Positions 21,337-29,900 of a stretch of 33,112 bases of DNA are shown here, piece after piece. Origin of the DNA: Acidobacteriota bacterium (GTDB lineage: Bacteria; Acidobacteriota; Vicinamibacteria; Vicinamibacterales; JACQTH01); contig JACOUA010000025.1 of NCBI GenBank assembly GCA_016178075.1, positions 1 to 33,112 on the forward strand. Direction: 5' to 3'. Both the position numbers and the translations under genes were made by a program. The notes beneath the pieces were generated by a model. That model was not told where the DNA came from, did no database searches, and worked only from the letters and a program-made list of their open reading frames with translations. Numbering within the stretch: the stretch's first letter is position 1; the number at the start of each line of letters is the position of its first letter.

Positions 21337-21567
21337 TCAAAAAGCCGAAGGTGTTCGCCAAATACTTGGACCAAGTATCGCGTCGACTTCCGGCATCAAG
21401 ATCTCGAGCAGGAGCACGTCGGGCTTGACGCGCCGCACGACCTCCAGCGCCGCCACCCCGTCGCCGGCCTCTCCCACGATCTCGACCTCGAGCTCCGCGA
21501 GCAGCGCCGCCACACGCTTCCGCGAGGCCGGCTCGTCGTCCACGATCAGGACTCGAAGGTTCATCAT
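21337..21567 (-). pseudogene. Truncated response-regulator receiver domain with Asp-to-Glu at the phosphorylation site
   Basis: From ATG 21567 the frame reads 'LRVLIVDDEPASRKRVAALL' with the acidic pair D10-D11, then 'AGDGVAALEVVRRVKPDVLL' and 'LEILMPEVDA'. The phospho-acceptor position, normally Asp in 'LLDIxMPxxDG', is Glu (E55). After 'PEVDA' receiver similarity stops at about 21380, next to a 17-bp palindrome; the conserved 'TA' and Lys half and any effector domain are missing. Likely the front of a LytTR- or NarL-type regulator, now broken. Confidence 0.75.
21362..21378. repeat. 17-bp perfect palindrome at the receiver breakpoint
   Basis: ATACTTGG-A-CCAAGTAT coincides with the point where receiver-domain similarity ends. 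On the plus strand the flank reads 'LAELIRLVAAEFKKPKVFAK', a protein-like fragment I cannot identify. Confidence 0.5.
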
Positions 21568-21617
21568 CTGGAGGTTCGAACTGATGACTGACTTAAGCCG
21601 GGCACCACGACCGTCAC

Positions 21618-23174
21618 ATGCGGTTCTCTGAAATCGTCCAAGCGTCCAACCAGGTGGCGGCGGTCAGCGGCCGTCTGGAAAAAATCGAGCGGCTGGCTTC
21701 GGTTCTGCAGCGCCTGGCGCCGGACGACATCGAAATAGCCATCGCGTTTCTGTCGGGGTCCCTGCGTCAGGGCCGCGTCGGGATCGGCCCAGCCGTCATC
21801 TGGCAGGCAAACGAGATCGCACCCGCCGAGTCCCCATCGCTGGAGCTTCGTGACGTCGACGCCGCCTTCGAACGCATCGCCGGCGTTGGGGGCGCGGGCG
21901 CGACGGCGGAGCGTCGCCGACTGCTGCGCGAGCTCACCGCGCACGCCACACGCGAGGAACAGGACTTCCTCGCGCGCCTCCTTTTCGGCGAGCTGCGTCA
22001 GGGCGCGCAGGAAGGCGTTGTCGTCGAAGCCGTCGCTCGCGCGAGCGGCGTCACAAGCGATCTGATCCGGCGGGCCGCCATGATGACCGGGGATCTGGGC
22101 TCCGTCGCCCGGGCCGCGATCCTTGAAGGCGAGTCATCCCTCTCCCGCTACGTCGTCCAGATCTTCCGGCCGGTGCAGCCGATGCTCGCCGATTCGGCCA
22201 CCGACGTCGACGCCGCACTCGGCGCCCTCGGAGAAGCGTCGCTGGAATACAAGATCGACGGGGCGCGGATCCAGGTTCACAAATCGGGGGGCGAGGTTCG
22301 CATCTACTCGCGAACAACGAGGGACGTCACCCGGGTCGCGCCCGAGATCGCCCAGGTCGTGCGCGCGCTTCCAGCCCGAGAGCTGATCCTGGACGGTGAG
22401 GTCATCGCGCTTCGCCACGACGGCACGCCGCACCCATTCCAGGTGACGATGAGCAGGTTCGGCAGGAAGCTGGATGTCGATCGCTTCGGTGCAGAGCTGC
22501 CGCTTTCCGCGTTTTTCTTCGACTGCCTGCTGGTCGACGGCCGGCCCCTCATCGACGAGCCGCAGTCGGATCGCTTCGGCGCCCTGGTCGATCTCGCGCC
22601 GTCCGACATCGTGATCCCGTACATCGTCGCAGCGCGTCCGGACCAAGCGGTCGATTTTCTCAACGACGCGCTCCGCCACGGCCACGAAGGCCTGATGGCC
22701 AAGGCGCGGGCGGCTGGCTATGCGGCGGGCCGACGCGGCAAATCGTGGCTGAAGATCAAGGTGGCCCGCACGCTCGATCTCGTCGTCCTCGCGGCCGAGT
22801 GGGGACACGGCCGCCGGCGCGGCTGGCTGAGCAACCTTCACCTCGGGGCGCGGGATCCCGATCGGCATTCGTTTGTGATGCTGGGAAAGACGTTCAAGGG
22901 CCTGACCGACGAGATGCTCGCGTGGCAGACGGCCAGGCTGCTCGAGCTCGAGATCGGCCGTGACGACGACACGGTTTACGTTCGGCCGGAGCTTGTCGTG
23001 GAGGTGGCGTTCAACGAGGTTCAGGTAAGCCCGCAGTACCCGGGAGGCGTGGTGCTGCGCTTCGCGCGAGTGAAGCGGTATCGGACGGACAAGACGGCGG
23101 GGGAAGCGGACACGATAGAGACTGTAAGAGGATCGGGCATTGGGGTTCGGGATTCGGGATTCGGGATCCGCTGA
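21618..23174 (+). CDS. ATP-dependent DNA ligase
   Basis: 518 residues. An N-terminal helical DNA-binding domain ('FSEIVQASNQVAAVSGRLEK' to about residue 190) is followed by the nucleotidyl-transferase core. It carries motif I 'EYKIDGARIQ' with adenylated K212, motif III 'FFFDCLLVDG', 'LDGEVIALR', motif IV 'EGLMAK', motif V 'SWLKIKVARTLDLVVLAAEW', then an OB-fold domain ending 'FARVKRYRTDK'. The architecture is that of archaeal-type LigB ligases found in some bacteria beside NAD-dependent LigA, with a probable repair role. The last dozen residues ('GSGIGVRDSGFGIR') are translated from an intergenic repeat that invaded or absorbed the stop. Start ATG 21618 lacks a clear ribosome site. Confidence 0.93.
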   Translation: MRFSEIVQASNQVAAVSGRLEKIERLASVLQRLAPDDIEIAIAFLSGSLRQGRVGIGPAVIWQANEIAPAESPSLELRDVDAAFERIAGVGGAGATAERRRLLRELTAHATREEQDFLARLLFGELRQGAQEGVVVEAVARASGVTSDLIRRAAMMTGDLGSVARAAILEGESSLSRYVVQIFRPVQPMLADSATDVDAALGALGEASLEYKIDGARIQVHKSGGEVRIYSRTTRDVTRVAPEIAQVVRALPARELILDGEVIALRHDGTPHPFQVTMSRFGRKLDVDRFGAELPLSAFFFDCLLVDGRPLIDEPQSDRFGALVDLAPSDIVIPYIVAARPDQAVDFLNDALRHGHEGLMAKARAAGYAAGRRGKSWLKIKVARTLDLVVLAAEWGHGRRRGWLSNLHLGARDPDRHSFVMLGKTFKGLTDEMLAWQTARLLELEIGRDDDTVYVRPELVVEVAFNEVQVSPQYPGGVVLRFARVKRYRTDKTAGEADTIETVRGSGIGVRDSGFGIR

Positions 23175-23220
23175 CCAACTCCAACCGACGAACCCCGAGT
23201 CCCGAACCCCGAATCCCGGC
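23142..23220. repeat. Inverted repeat of GGGATTCGG units between convergent genes
   Basis: Left arm GGGGTTCGGGATTCGGGATT onward (23142-23170) faces right arm CCCGAACCCCGAATCCCGG (to 23219). It sits between the ligase (plus) and the Spy-like fragment (minus) and would form a stable stem in either transcript, suiting a bidirectional terminator. The ligase stop codon lies inside it. A related one-arm array is at 26881-26928. Confidence 0.75.
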
Positions 23221-23237
23221 TTTCTGATCGCCGATCC

Positions 23238-23438
23238 CTACCGGTTCCTCCGTCCTCTACCCCTGCCGGCCGGCCCGAACCCCGGCCCGAACCCGCGGCC
23301 CAGCTCGTCGAACCGCTTCAACTGCTCGGGCGTCAGGATCTTCTCAATCTGCGTCCTGATCTCCTTCTGCTCGGCCTCGAAGCGGCTGTTGGCTTCCTCC
23401 CTGACGGCGAACCAGACGCGCGAGCGGTTATCGTTCAT
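23238..23438 (-). CDS. Short Spy/CpxP-like (periplasmic heavy-metal-sensor type) protein, probably N-terminally truncated
   Basis: 66 residues: 'VREEANSRFEAEQKEIRTQI' and 'EKILTPEQLKRFDELGRG' are the last two helices of Spy-like proteins, including the LTPEQ motif. Normal members are about 150 residues with an N-terminal membrane or signal segment and a first helix pair, which are absent. ATG 23438 overlaps the anti-sigma gene by 11 bases, so translation coupling is plausible, but without a signal the product would stay in the cytoplasm. Either a degraded gene or an unusual mini-version. The C-terminus is Gly/Arg/Phe-rich ('GFGPGFGPAGRGRGRR'), as in the larger Spy-like protein upstream. Confidence 0.55.
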   Translation of the reverse strand: MNDNRSRVWFAVREEANSRFEAEQKEIRTQIEKILTPEQLKRFDELGRGFGPGFGPAGRGRGRRNR

Positions 23439-23937
23439 TGGCGTGCTTCTCGAAGAAGTCCTGCAGCGTCTCTCTCGGCCGCGCGGTCAGAGCCGCCACG
23501 AAGATCGATTCCTCGGTCATCCCAGGCTGCCACACGATGGAGGAGACCGGCGCGTCCGGTCCCGTGGCCTCTTCCCACGCCTGCCACCTGATCGGGGTCG
23601 ACGCCGAAGAGTCCTCGACCGAAACGCCGCCGAGGCGCAGCACCAGCAGGAGGACGGGCAGCGGCGAGAGCGCGAGCGTCCAGCGACGCCAGTCGGCAAT
23701 CGGCAGCCAAGACGACCCCGGACGGAGCCGCCTCGCAACCCGATGCTCGAAGCCCGCCGGCACCGGCGCCGCGGGCCGCGATCGAAGGACCTCGCGGACG
23801 GCGCGTTGCGCTTCGAGCTCCTCCCGACAGGCCGAGCACTCGCGGAGGTGCGCCATCAGCCGTCCCTGCGCTGCCGCCTCGATTGTCCCGTCGGCTTCCT
23901 GCACCATCAGCGCCGCGACATCTTGGCAATCACTCAT
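23428..23937 (-). CDS. zf-HC2 anti-sigma-type membrane protein
   Basis: 169 residues. The N-terminal zinc-binding anti-sigma motif H30-x3-C34-x2-C37 ('HLRECSACREE') is followed by one transmembrane helix (about 86-104, 'TLALSPLPVLLLVLRLGGV') and a periplasmic tail. This matches membrane anti-sigma factors that hold an ECF sigma factor until a signal arrives. ATG 23937 has AGGAGG seven bases upstream. Its partner should be the ECF factor encoded 174 bases upstream at 24112-24681, with the Spy-like proteins as possible periplasmic sensors. Confidence 0.88.
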   Translation of the reverse strand: MSDCQDVAALMVQEADGTIEAAAQGRLMAHLRECSACREELEAQRAVREVLRSRPAAPVPAGFEHRVARRLRPGSSWLPIADWRRWTLALSPLPVLLLVLRLGGVSVEDSSASTPIRWQAWEEATGPDAPVSSIVWQPGMTEESIFVAALTARPRETLQDFFEKHANER

Positions 23938-24111
23938 GTCGGGCCTCCTTATTCACTTTGCGATGGGGCGGCCGCTCCGCCTAACCTGATAACGACGACT
24001 GAGCTCCGCGGCGGCTGATTGTTTGATCCGGGGACCCCTGGATCCCCGTAGGCCCCATCGCCTACCACGGCTCGCTCGCGCTCGCCGCGCTACCTCGTCA
24101 CAACGATCCGT

Positions 24112-24681
24112 TTAGTGTGACAGCCTCGGGCGGTTCATCAACACCGCGAGAGATGCCCGCAGGCGCTGGCGGCCGCGAAAGATCCTGGACATCACCGTCC
24201 CGATCGGCACCCCCGTCACCTCGGCAATCTCGCGGTACTCGAGCCCCTCGATGTCGCGCAACGTCACCGCCAGCCTGAGATCGGGCGGGACCTCCGCGAG
24301 CGCCTTGTCGATGAGGTCCCGCCGCATGAGGTCCGATTCCTGATCTGCGGCGGGCGACGCGTCGGCGGGTCTCACATGACGCCGGTCCGCCTCGCCGCTC
24401 CACAGCCGCGGCCACAATGACTTTCGCGACCGCCGTGATCGGAACACGTTGACGGCGATCCGATAGAGCCACGTTGCGAAGGCACTGTCGCCACGAAACC
24501 GCGGGAGTCCGCGAAACGCACGGATGAAGGTCTCCTGCGCCAGGTCCTCGGCTTCGTCTTCGCTGCCGGTCAGCGCGCGCGCCAGGTTGAAGACGCGCCG
24601 CTGATGACGCCGTACCAGCTCCGCGAACGCGGCCTCGTCACCGCCCGCGGCGGCCCGCACGAGCGCGAGATCAGGATCCAT
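24112..24681 (-). CDS. ECF-type RNA polymerase sigma factor
   Basis: 189 residues from ATG 24681 ('MDPDLALVRAAAGGDEAAFA'); ATG 24726, four bases after the preceding stop, is a possible longer start. Region 2 is 'HQRRVFNLARALTGSEDEAE' followed by 'DLAQETFIRAFRGLPRFRGD' and 'FATWLYRIAVNVFRSRRSR'. Region 4 is 'PPDLRLAVTLRDIEGLEYRE' and 'IAEVTGVPIGTVMSRIFRGR', the HTH that reads the -35. The variable linker between them is Arg/Ala/Asp-rich. It probably responds to envelope stress or metal, given the Spy-like and zf-HC2 neighbours, and may drive the promoter at 25542-25571. Confidence 0.93.
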   Translation of the reverse strand: MDPDLALVRAAAGGDEAAFAELVRRHQRRVFNLARALTGSEDEAEDLAQETFIRAFRGLPRFRGDSAFATWLYRIAVNVFRSRRSRKSLWPRLWSGEADRRHVRPADASPAADQESDLMRRDLIDKALAEVPPDLRLAVTLRDIEGLEYREIAEVTGVPIGTVMSRIFRGRQRLRASLAVLMNRPRLSH

Positions 24682-24728
24682 CACCCACGCGTGACCGCCT
24701 GCAAGGTCGAGCGCCGCCGCCGGCATGT

Positions 24729-25499
24729 TTACCGATTCGGTCCAGGCGGCGGTTCTTGCTGCGGCTCCTGCGGCCGCGGGACCCAGGGTCCCCCTGGCCC
24801 GCGCCCAGGGCCCCATGGTCCCATGAAAAAGCCTCGGCCCGGACGGCCCCGACGGCGCATCGGCCCGAATCCCCGTCGTCCCCTCGGCCCACCGCGCCAG
24901 CGAGCGCCGGGGCCCATGAATCCAAAGCCTCGCCCGCCGCGCGGTCCCATGAACCCAAACCCGCGACCTCCGCCCATCGGGCCCATGAAGCCAAACCCAC
25001 GGCCGCCGGCCATCGGCCCCATGCCGCGCATGCCGAACCCGCCGACTCCAGGTCCACCTCGACGCTCGCGCATGGCGCGCCGCTGTTCGGGCGTGAGAAT
25101 CTTCGAGAGCTGAAGCTGCTGGTTGATCCGCGCGCTCAGCGCGTTGGTCTGCGCGGTCACGATCTCCTTCTTCAGCGCCTCAATCTTCGCCGTATCGGGC
25201 GTGTCAGCCAGGAGCAGTTCCTGGAGCTGCCCCTGCAGCTTGCGCATCTCGTCCGCCGTCTGCCCCTCGTTGGGTTGTTTCTCGCGCAGCGCGCGCAGCG
25301 CCTCGCGTTGCTTCTCGTCGAGCTGAGGCGGGCCGCCTCCTCGACCAGGCCCAGGGCCCTGAGGTCCTTGCGGACCCTGTGGCGCTGGCGGCGCCGCGTC
25401 CCCGCGCCCGCGCGCCGGAGGCTGTGGCTGCGCAAACGCGGCCGACGCGACAACCATTATCGACACCGTGCTCAGACAAATCCTGCGTCCATGGGTCAT
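24729..25499 (-). CDS. Spy/CpxP-like periplasmic protein with Gly/Phe/Met-rich repeat tail
   Basis: 256 residues from ATG 25499 (AGGAGA six bases upstream). A signal peptide ('ICLSTVSIMVVASAAFA') is followed by a Pro/Gly linker, then the Spy-like helical region: 'LDEKQREALRALREKQPNEG', 'MRKLQGQLQELLLADTP', 'KILTPEQRRAMRERRGG'. The final 95 residues are almost only G, R, F, M, P, with at least three 'RGFGFMGP' units at roughly 12-14 residue spacing. Spy-like proteins act as periplasmic chaperones or metal sensors; the Met-rich repeats hint at soft-metal (Cu/Ag) binding. It heads the operon with the ECF factor and the anti-sigma protein. Confidence 0.78.
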   Translation of the reverse strand: MTHGRRICLSTVSIMVVASAAFAQPQPPARGRGDAAPPAPQGPQGPQGPGPGRGGGPPQLDEKQREALRALREKQPNEGQTADEMRKLQGQLQELLLADTPDTAKIEALKKEIVTAQTNALSARINQQLQLSKILTPEQRRAMRERRGGPGVGGFGMRGMGPMAGGRGFGFMGPMGGGRGFGFMGPRGGRGFGFMGPGARWRGGPRGRRGFGPMRRRGRPGRGFFMGPWGPGRGPGGPWVPRPQEPQQEPPPGPNR

Positions 25500-25541
25500 T
25501 GGTTTCTCCTGAATCTTGTCGGGATCTCTGATCCCTACCCT

Positions 25542-25571
25542 TATAGACCGGCAGCCCCCGGCGCTTATTCC
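25542..25571 (-). promoter_or_regulatory. ECF/RpoE-type promoter for the Spy-ECF-zf-HC2 operon
   Basis: On the minus strand GGAATAA (25571-25565), 16 bases, then GTCTATA (25548-25542). This resembles the RpoE-class consensus GGAACTT-N16-GTCTnA and lies about 45 bases before ATG 25499. It suggests the sigma factor activates its own operon. Confidence 0.5.
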
Positions 25572-25583
25572 GGCAGTACCCTT

Positions 25584-25589
25584 TATAAT
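25584..25589 (+). promoter_or_regulatory. Perfect -10 box for the second amidohydrolase
   Basis: TATAAT lies 44 bases before ATG 25633 in the divergent intergenic region. No good -35 is visible; the expected position overlaps the ECF-type element on the other strand. Confidence 0.4.
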
Positions 25590-25632
25590 CAGCCCCGGGA
25601 GCCCGAACCGGTCACTGACGAGAGGTAGAGCT

Positions 25633-26874
25633 ATGAGCTTCCTCAATCGCGTCGCGCTGATGGCACTCCCCTTTGCACTTACCACATCGGCGGCACTGGC
25701 GCAGGATCGTCCCGTCGTGATTCGGGCCGGCACGCTGCTCGACGGGAAGGGCGGCACCGCGCGCAACGTCACGATCGTCGTGCAGGGCACCCGCGTCACG
25801 CGCGTGGAGAGCACGACAGGTGCGGTGACGTACGACCTGTCTCGGCTGACCGTTCTTCCGGGCCTCATCGATACGCACGTGCACATCGGCCAGCACTTCG
25901 GGAAGGACGGCCGCGCCGACTCGCGCGGCGAAACGCTCGCCGAGGCGGCGCTGTTCGGCGCCGAAAACGCCTACCTGACCCTCATGGCGGGCCTGACAAC
26001 GGTGCAGAGTGTGGGGGCGGCGTCGGACGTGCCGCTGCGCGAGGCGATTGCGCGCGGCATTCTCCCGGGCCCCCGGATTCTGACCTCGATCGGATCGATC
26101 ACGAGCACGACGCTGACGCCGGATCAAATCAGGGAATCGGTGCGGAAGCTCGAGAGCGACGGCGCCGATCTGATCAAGATCTTCGCATCGAGAAGCATTC
26201 GCGAAGGCGGCGCCCAAACCCTCACCCAGCCGCAGCTCGACGCGGCGTGTGGCGAGGCGAAGGCCGTGGGGCTCCGGACGCTCGTGCACGCCCACAGCCC
26301 CGAGAGCATCAAGGCCGCCGTCCAGGCGGGCTGCTCGCAGATCGAGCACGGCGTCTTCTCGACGCAGGAGGTCCTCGACCTGATGGCGCAGAAGGGCGTG
26401 TACTTCGATCCGAACGTCGGGGTCGTGCTCCAGAACTACCTCCAGAACAGGGCGAAGTTCCTCGGCATCGGCAATTACACCGAGGAAGGGTTCGCGTACA
26501 TGGAGAAGGGGGTGCCGCTCAACTACGCGATGATCAAGCGCGCGGTGGCCACGCCGAAGCTGAAGCTGGTGTTCGGCACCGATGCGGTGGCCGGTGCCCA
26601 CGGGCACAACGTCGAAGAGCTGATCGTGCGGGTGCAGGAAGGTCGTCAGAAACCGATGGACGCGATCATCTCCGGGACGTCGGCCGCGGCCAGCTCGTTG
26701 GGGATGGCGGATCGGCTCGGATCGATCGCACCAGGACTCGAGGCCGATCTGATCGCGGTGGAGGGGGATCCGTCACAAGACATCACGGCGCTGCGACACG
26801 TCATGTTCGTCATGCGCGGCGGCAAGGTGTACCGGCACACCGCGCCGACACGCACGGGAAAGACGGAACCCTGA
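25633..26874 (+). CDS. Secreted imidazolonepropionase-like amidohydrolase
   Basis: 413 residues from ATG 25633, with GAGAGG seven bases upstream and a signal peptide ('VALMALPFALTTSAALA'). The binuclear metal site is complete: H82 and H84 ('IDTHVHIGQ'), carboxylysine candidate K182 ('ADLIKIFAS'), H219 ('LVHAHS'), H239 ('QIEHGVF') and D317 ('GTDAVAG'). The end 'GSIAPGLEADLIAVEGDP' is the usual beta-domain return. Family members are Xaa-Pro/Xaa-Arg dipeptidases or cyclic-amide hydrolases; the substrate is unknown. Shares fold and export with the protein at 5532-7199. Divergent from the Spy-like gene. Confidence 0.92.
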   Translation: MSFLNRVALMALPFALTTSAALAQDRPVVIRAGTLLDGKGGTARNVTIVVQGTRVTRVESTTGAVTYDLSRLTVLPGLIDTHVHIGQHFGKDGRADSRGETLAEAALFGAENAYLTLMAGLTTVQSVGAASDVPLREAIARGILPGPRILTSIGSITSTTLTPDQIRESVRKLESDGADLIKIFASRSIREGGAQTLTQPQLDAACGEAKAVGLRTLVHAHSPESIKAAVQAGCSQIEHGVFSTQEVLDLMAQKGVYFDPNVGVVLQNYLQNRAKFLGIGNYTEEGFAYMEKGVPLNYAMIKRAVATPKLKLVFGTDAVAGAHGHNVEELIVRVQEGRQKPMDAIISGTSAAASSLGMADRLGSIAPGLEADLIAVEGDPSQDITALRHVMFVMRGGKVYRHTAPTRTGKTEP

Positions 26875-26880
26875 TCCGAA

Positions 26881-26928
26881 CGGGGACCGGGATTCGGGAC
26901 GCGGGATTCAGGATTCGCGGGATCGCAA
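26881..26928. repeat. Degenerate GGGATTCGGG array after the amidohydrolase
   Basis: Units GGGACCGGGATTCGGGACGC and GGGATTCAGGATTCGCGGG resemble the left arm of the 23142-23220 element, but no inverted arm is visible here. The next gene starts at 26998 on the same strand. Confidence 0.6.
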
Positions 26929-26997
26929 TCGGCCACTTGGGCAGGGTCTGACGCTGATCCAGGCCCAAAGGCTAGCGCCCACAGCCCAGAGCCTGTC

Positions 26998-29900
26998 ATG
27001 GACCTGAGCGTCGCCCTCGCGCCTCGCTTCACGACTCTCGACGGCCGCCGGCTCGCGCACGATCTGTTCGGACTCGACGGCGACATATCTTCGCTGCCGA
27101 GCGAGCGCGATCAGAACTTCCTCGTCCGTGGTCCTGAAGGCCCCCTCGCGGTCCTGAAGATCGCGAACCCATCGGACCCCGAAACCGTTCTCGACCTGCA
27201 GAACCGTGCCATCGAGCATCTGGCGCGGCACGCGCCGACACTGACGCTCCCGCGGATCATCCCCGCGCGGTCCGGCGCCGCGCTGACGACGACGGTCGGC
27301 CCCGACGGGCGCACCTATTTCGTGCGGGCCCTTGGCTATGTGCCGGGCAAGTGTCTGGCCGAGGTCGCGCCCCATGCCCGCGAGCTCCTCCGCGGGCTGG
27401 GCGCCCGACTCGGCGAGATGGACCGCGCCCTGGCGACCTTCACCCACCCGGCGATGCATCGCGACCTGCAGTGGGACCTGAAGCACACGGGCCGGCTGGC
27501 CGAACACCTGCCGCTGGTTGAGGCGGATCGACGGCGGCTGATTCAGGATGTCATCGCTCGCTTCCCCGTGGAGATCGCGCCTCGTTTCGGCCGGCTGCGC
27601 GCGAGCGTCATCCACAACGATTGGAACGATCACAACATCCTGGTCGCCACCGGCCCCGGCGCCGACCCTCGAGTGGTTGGGGCGATCGACTTTGGCGATC
27701 TGCTGTATTCGCACACTGTCTGCGACTTGGCGATCGCGCTCGCCTACGTGCTGCTCGACAAGCCGGATCCGATCGCGGCGGCCACCGACGTCATACGGGG
27801 GTATCACGAGACCAATCCCCTCGAGGAGCCGGAAATCGACCTCCTGCCCGATCTCATCCGATGCCGGCTGGCCACCAGCGTCGTCATGGCGGCGCGCCAG
27901 CAAGCGGCCGCGCCCGACAATCCCTACCTCGGTGTCAGTCAAACGCCGGTGTGGAGGCTCCTCGAGAGGCTCGAAGGCATCTCGGATCGCTGGGTGCGGT
28001 ACTCGTTCCGCGACGCCTGCGGCCTGGCACCGTCTCCGAAGAGCAGGGCCATCGTGCGATGGCTCGAGCAGCGGCGCACCCAGATTGGTCCGGTCGTGTC
28101 ACCAGACGCGCGCGAGGTGCCGACGCTCGTGTTCGACCTGAGCGTCGGAAGCGTCGAGCTGACCGATCTGGCTCAGCTCGGCAACGCCCAGGTCTTCACG
28201 GATCTCGTGTTCGGACGCATGCGGCACGCGGGAGCACAGGTTGGCATCGGACGGTACGACGAAGCGCGCCTGGCGTATCGATCCGAGTTGTTCCAGCACG
28301 CGGGCGCCGACGGCCCCATCTGGCGCACGATTCACCTCGGCCTGGATTTGTTCATCGAACCTGGGACACCTGTCCTCGCGCCGCTCGACGGCGTCGTCCA
28401 CAGCTTCGGGAACAATGCGAGGGAGCGGAGCGGGGCGGCGGGGGCCCCGCCCTTCAACAATGCGTACGGCCCGACCATCATCCTGGAGCACCGCATCGAT
28501 TCGGGCGAGACGTTCTCCACGCTCTACCGACATTTGAGCCTCGAGTCGCTCGACGGCCTGTTCAAGGGAAAGCCGGTTCGGCGAGGCGATCTCATCGGGA
28601 CCATTGGCGACAGCGCAGTCAATGGCGGATGGCCGCCGCACCTGCACTTGCAGATCGTGACGGACCTGCTCGATCACGAGGGTGACTTCCCCGGTGTCGC
28701 GCCCCCTGATCAGCGCGATCTCTGGTTGAGCCTCTGCCCCGATCCAAACTTGATCGCGGGTCTTCGCCACGCCGACTTGAACACGGCGCGAATCCCGCCA
28801 TCGGCCCTCCTGGCCAGCCGGCACGATCTCGTCGGACCCTCGCTCAGCCTCGCCTATCGCCGCCCGCTCATCATGCTGCGTGGGTTCCGACAGTATCTTT
28901 ACGACCACGAGGGTCGCGCGTTCCTCGACGCCGTGAACAACGTCCCACATGTCGGGCACTGCCATCCGCGCGTCGTGCAGGCGGGGCAGATCCAGATGGC
29001 AGTGCTCAACACGAACACACGCTATCTGCACCCACTCCTGACGCAGTACGCCGAGCGGCTGGTTGCCACCCTTCCCTCCCCGCTTCGCGTCTGCTTCTTC
29101 GTCAACAGCGGCAGCGAGGCCAACGAGCTGGCGCTCCGGATCGCCCGCGCCCACGCGCGCGGCCGCGATGTCATCGTCGTCGACGGCGCGTACCACGGCA
29201 ACACGTCGACACTGGTGGAGATCAGCCCGTACAAATTCGACGGTCCCGGAGGGGGCGGCCGGCCGGACTATGTCCAGGCGGTCTGCATGCCCGACCCCTA
29301 CCGTGGACCGTACCGCGGGACGGATCCGAACATGGGCCTGAGCTACGCGCGCCACGTGGGCGAGGCGATCGATCGGATTCGAGCCGCCGGGCGCTCGCCG
29401 TGCGCGTTTTTCTGTGAATCGCTGTTGAGTTGTGGTGGACAGATTGTGCTGCCGGACGGTTATCTCGCCGAGGCGTATCGCCTGGTGCGAGCCGCCGGCG
29501 GCGTGTGCGTGGCTGATGAAGTCCAGGTCGGTCTCGGCCGGATCGGCAGCGACTTCTGGGGGTTCCAGACGCAGCACGTGGTCCCGGACATCGTGGTGCT
29601 CGGCAAGCCGATGGGGAACGGGCACCCGCTCGGCGCGGTAGTGACGACGGCGGAGCTGGCGGCGTCGTTCGCGAACGGGATGGAGTTCTTCAGCACCTTC
29701 GGCGGCAACCCGGTCTCGTGCGCGATCGGCCTCGCCGTGCTCGACGTCATCCGCGACGAGGGACTTCAGGAGCACGCGTGGCAGGTTGGGGGCCGGCTGC
29801 TGGCGGAGCTGAAGCGTTTCACACGCGATCATCCGGTCGTCGGCGACGTCCGCGGCCGTGGGCTGTTCATCGGCGTCGAGCTCGTCGAGGATCGCGAGAC

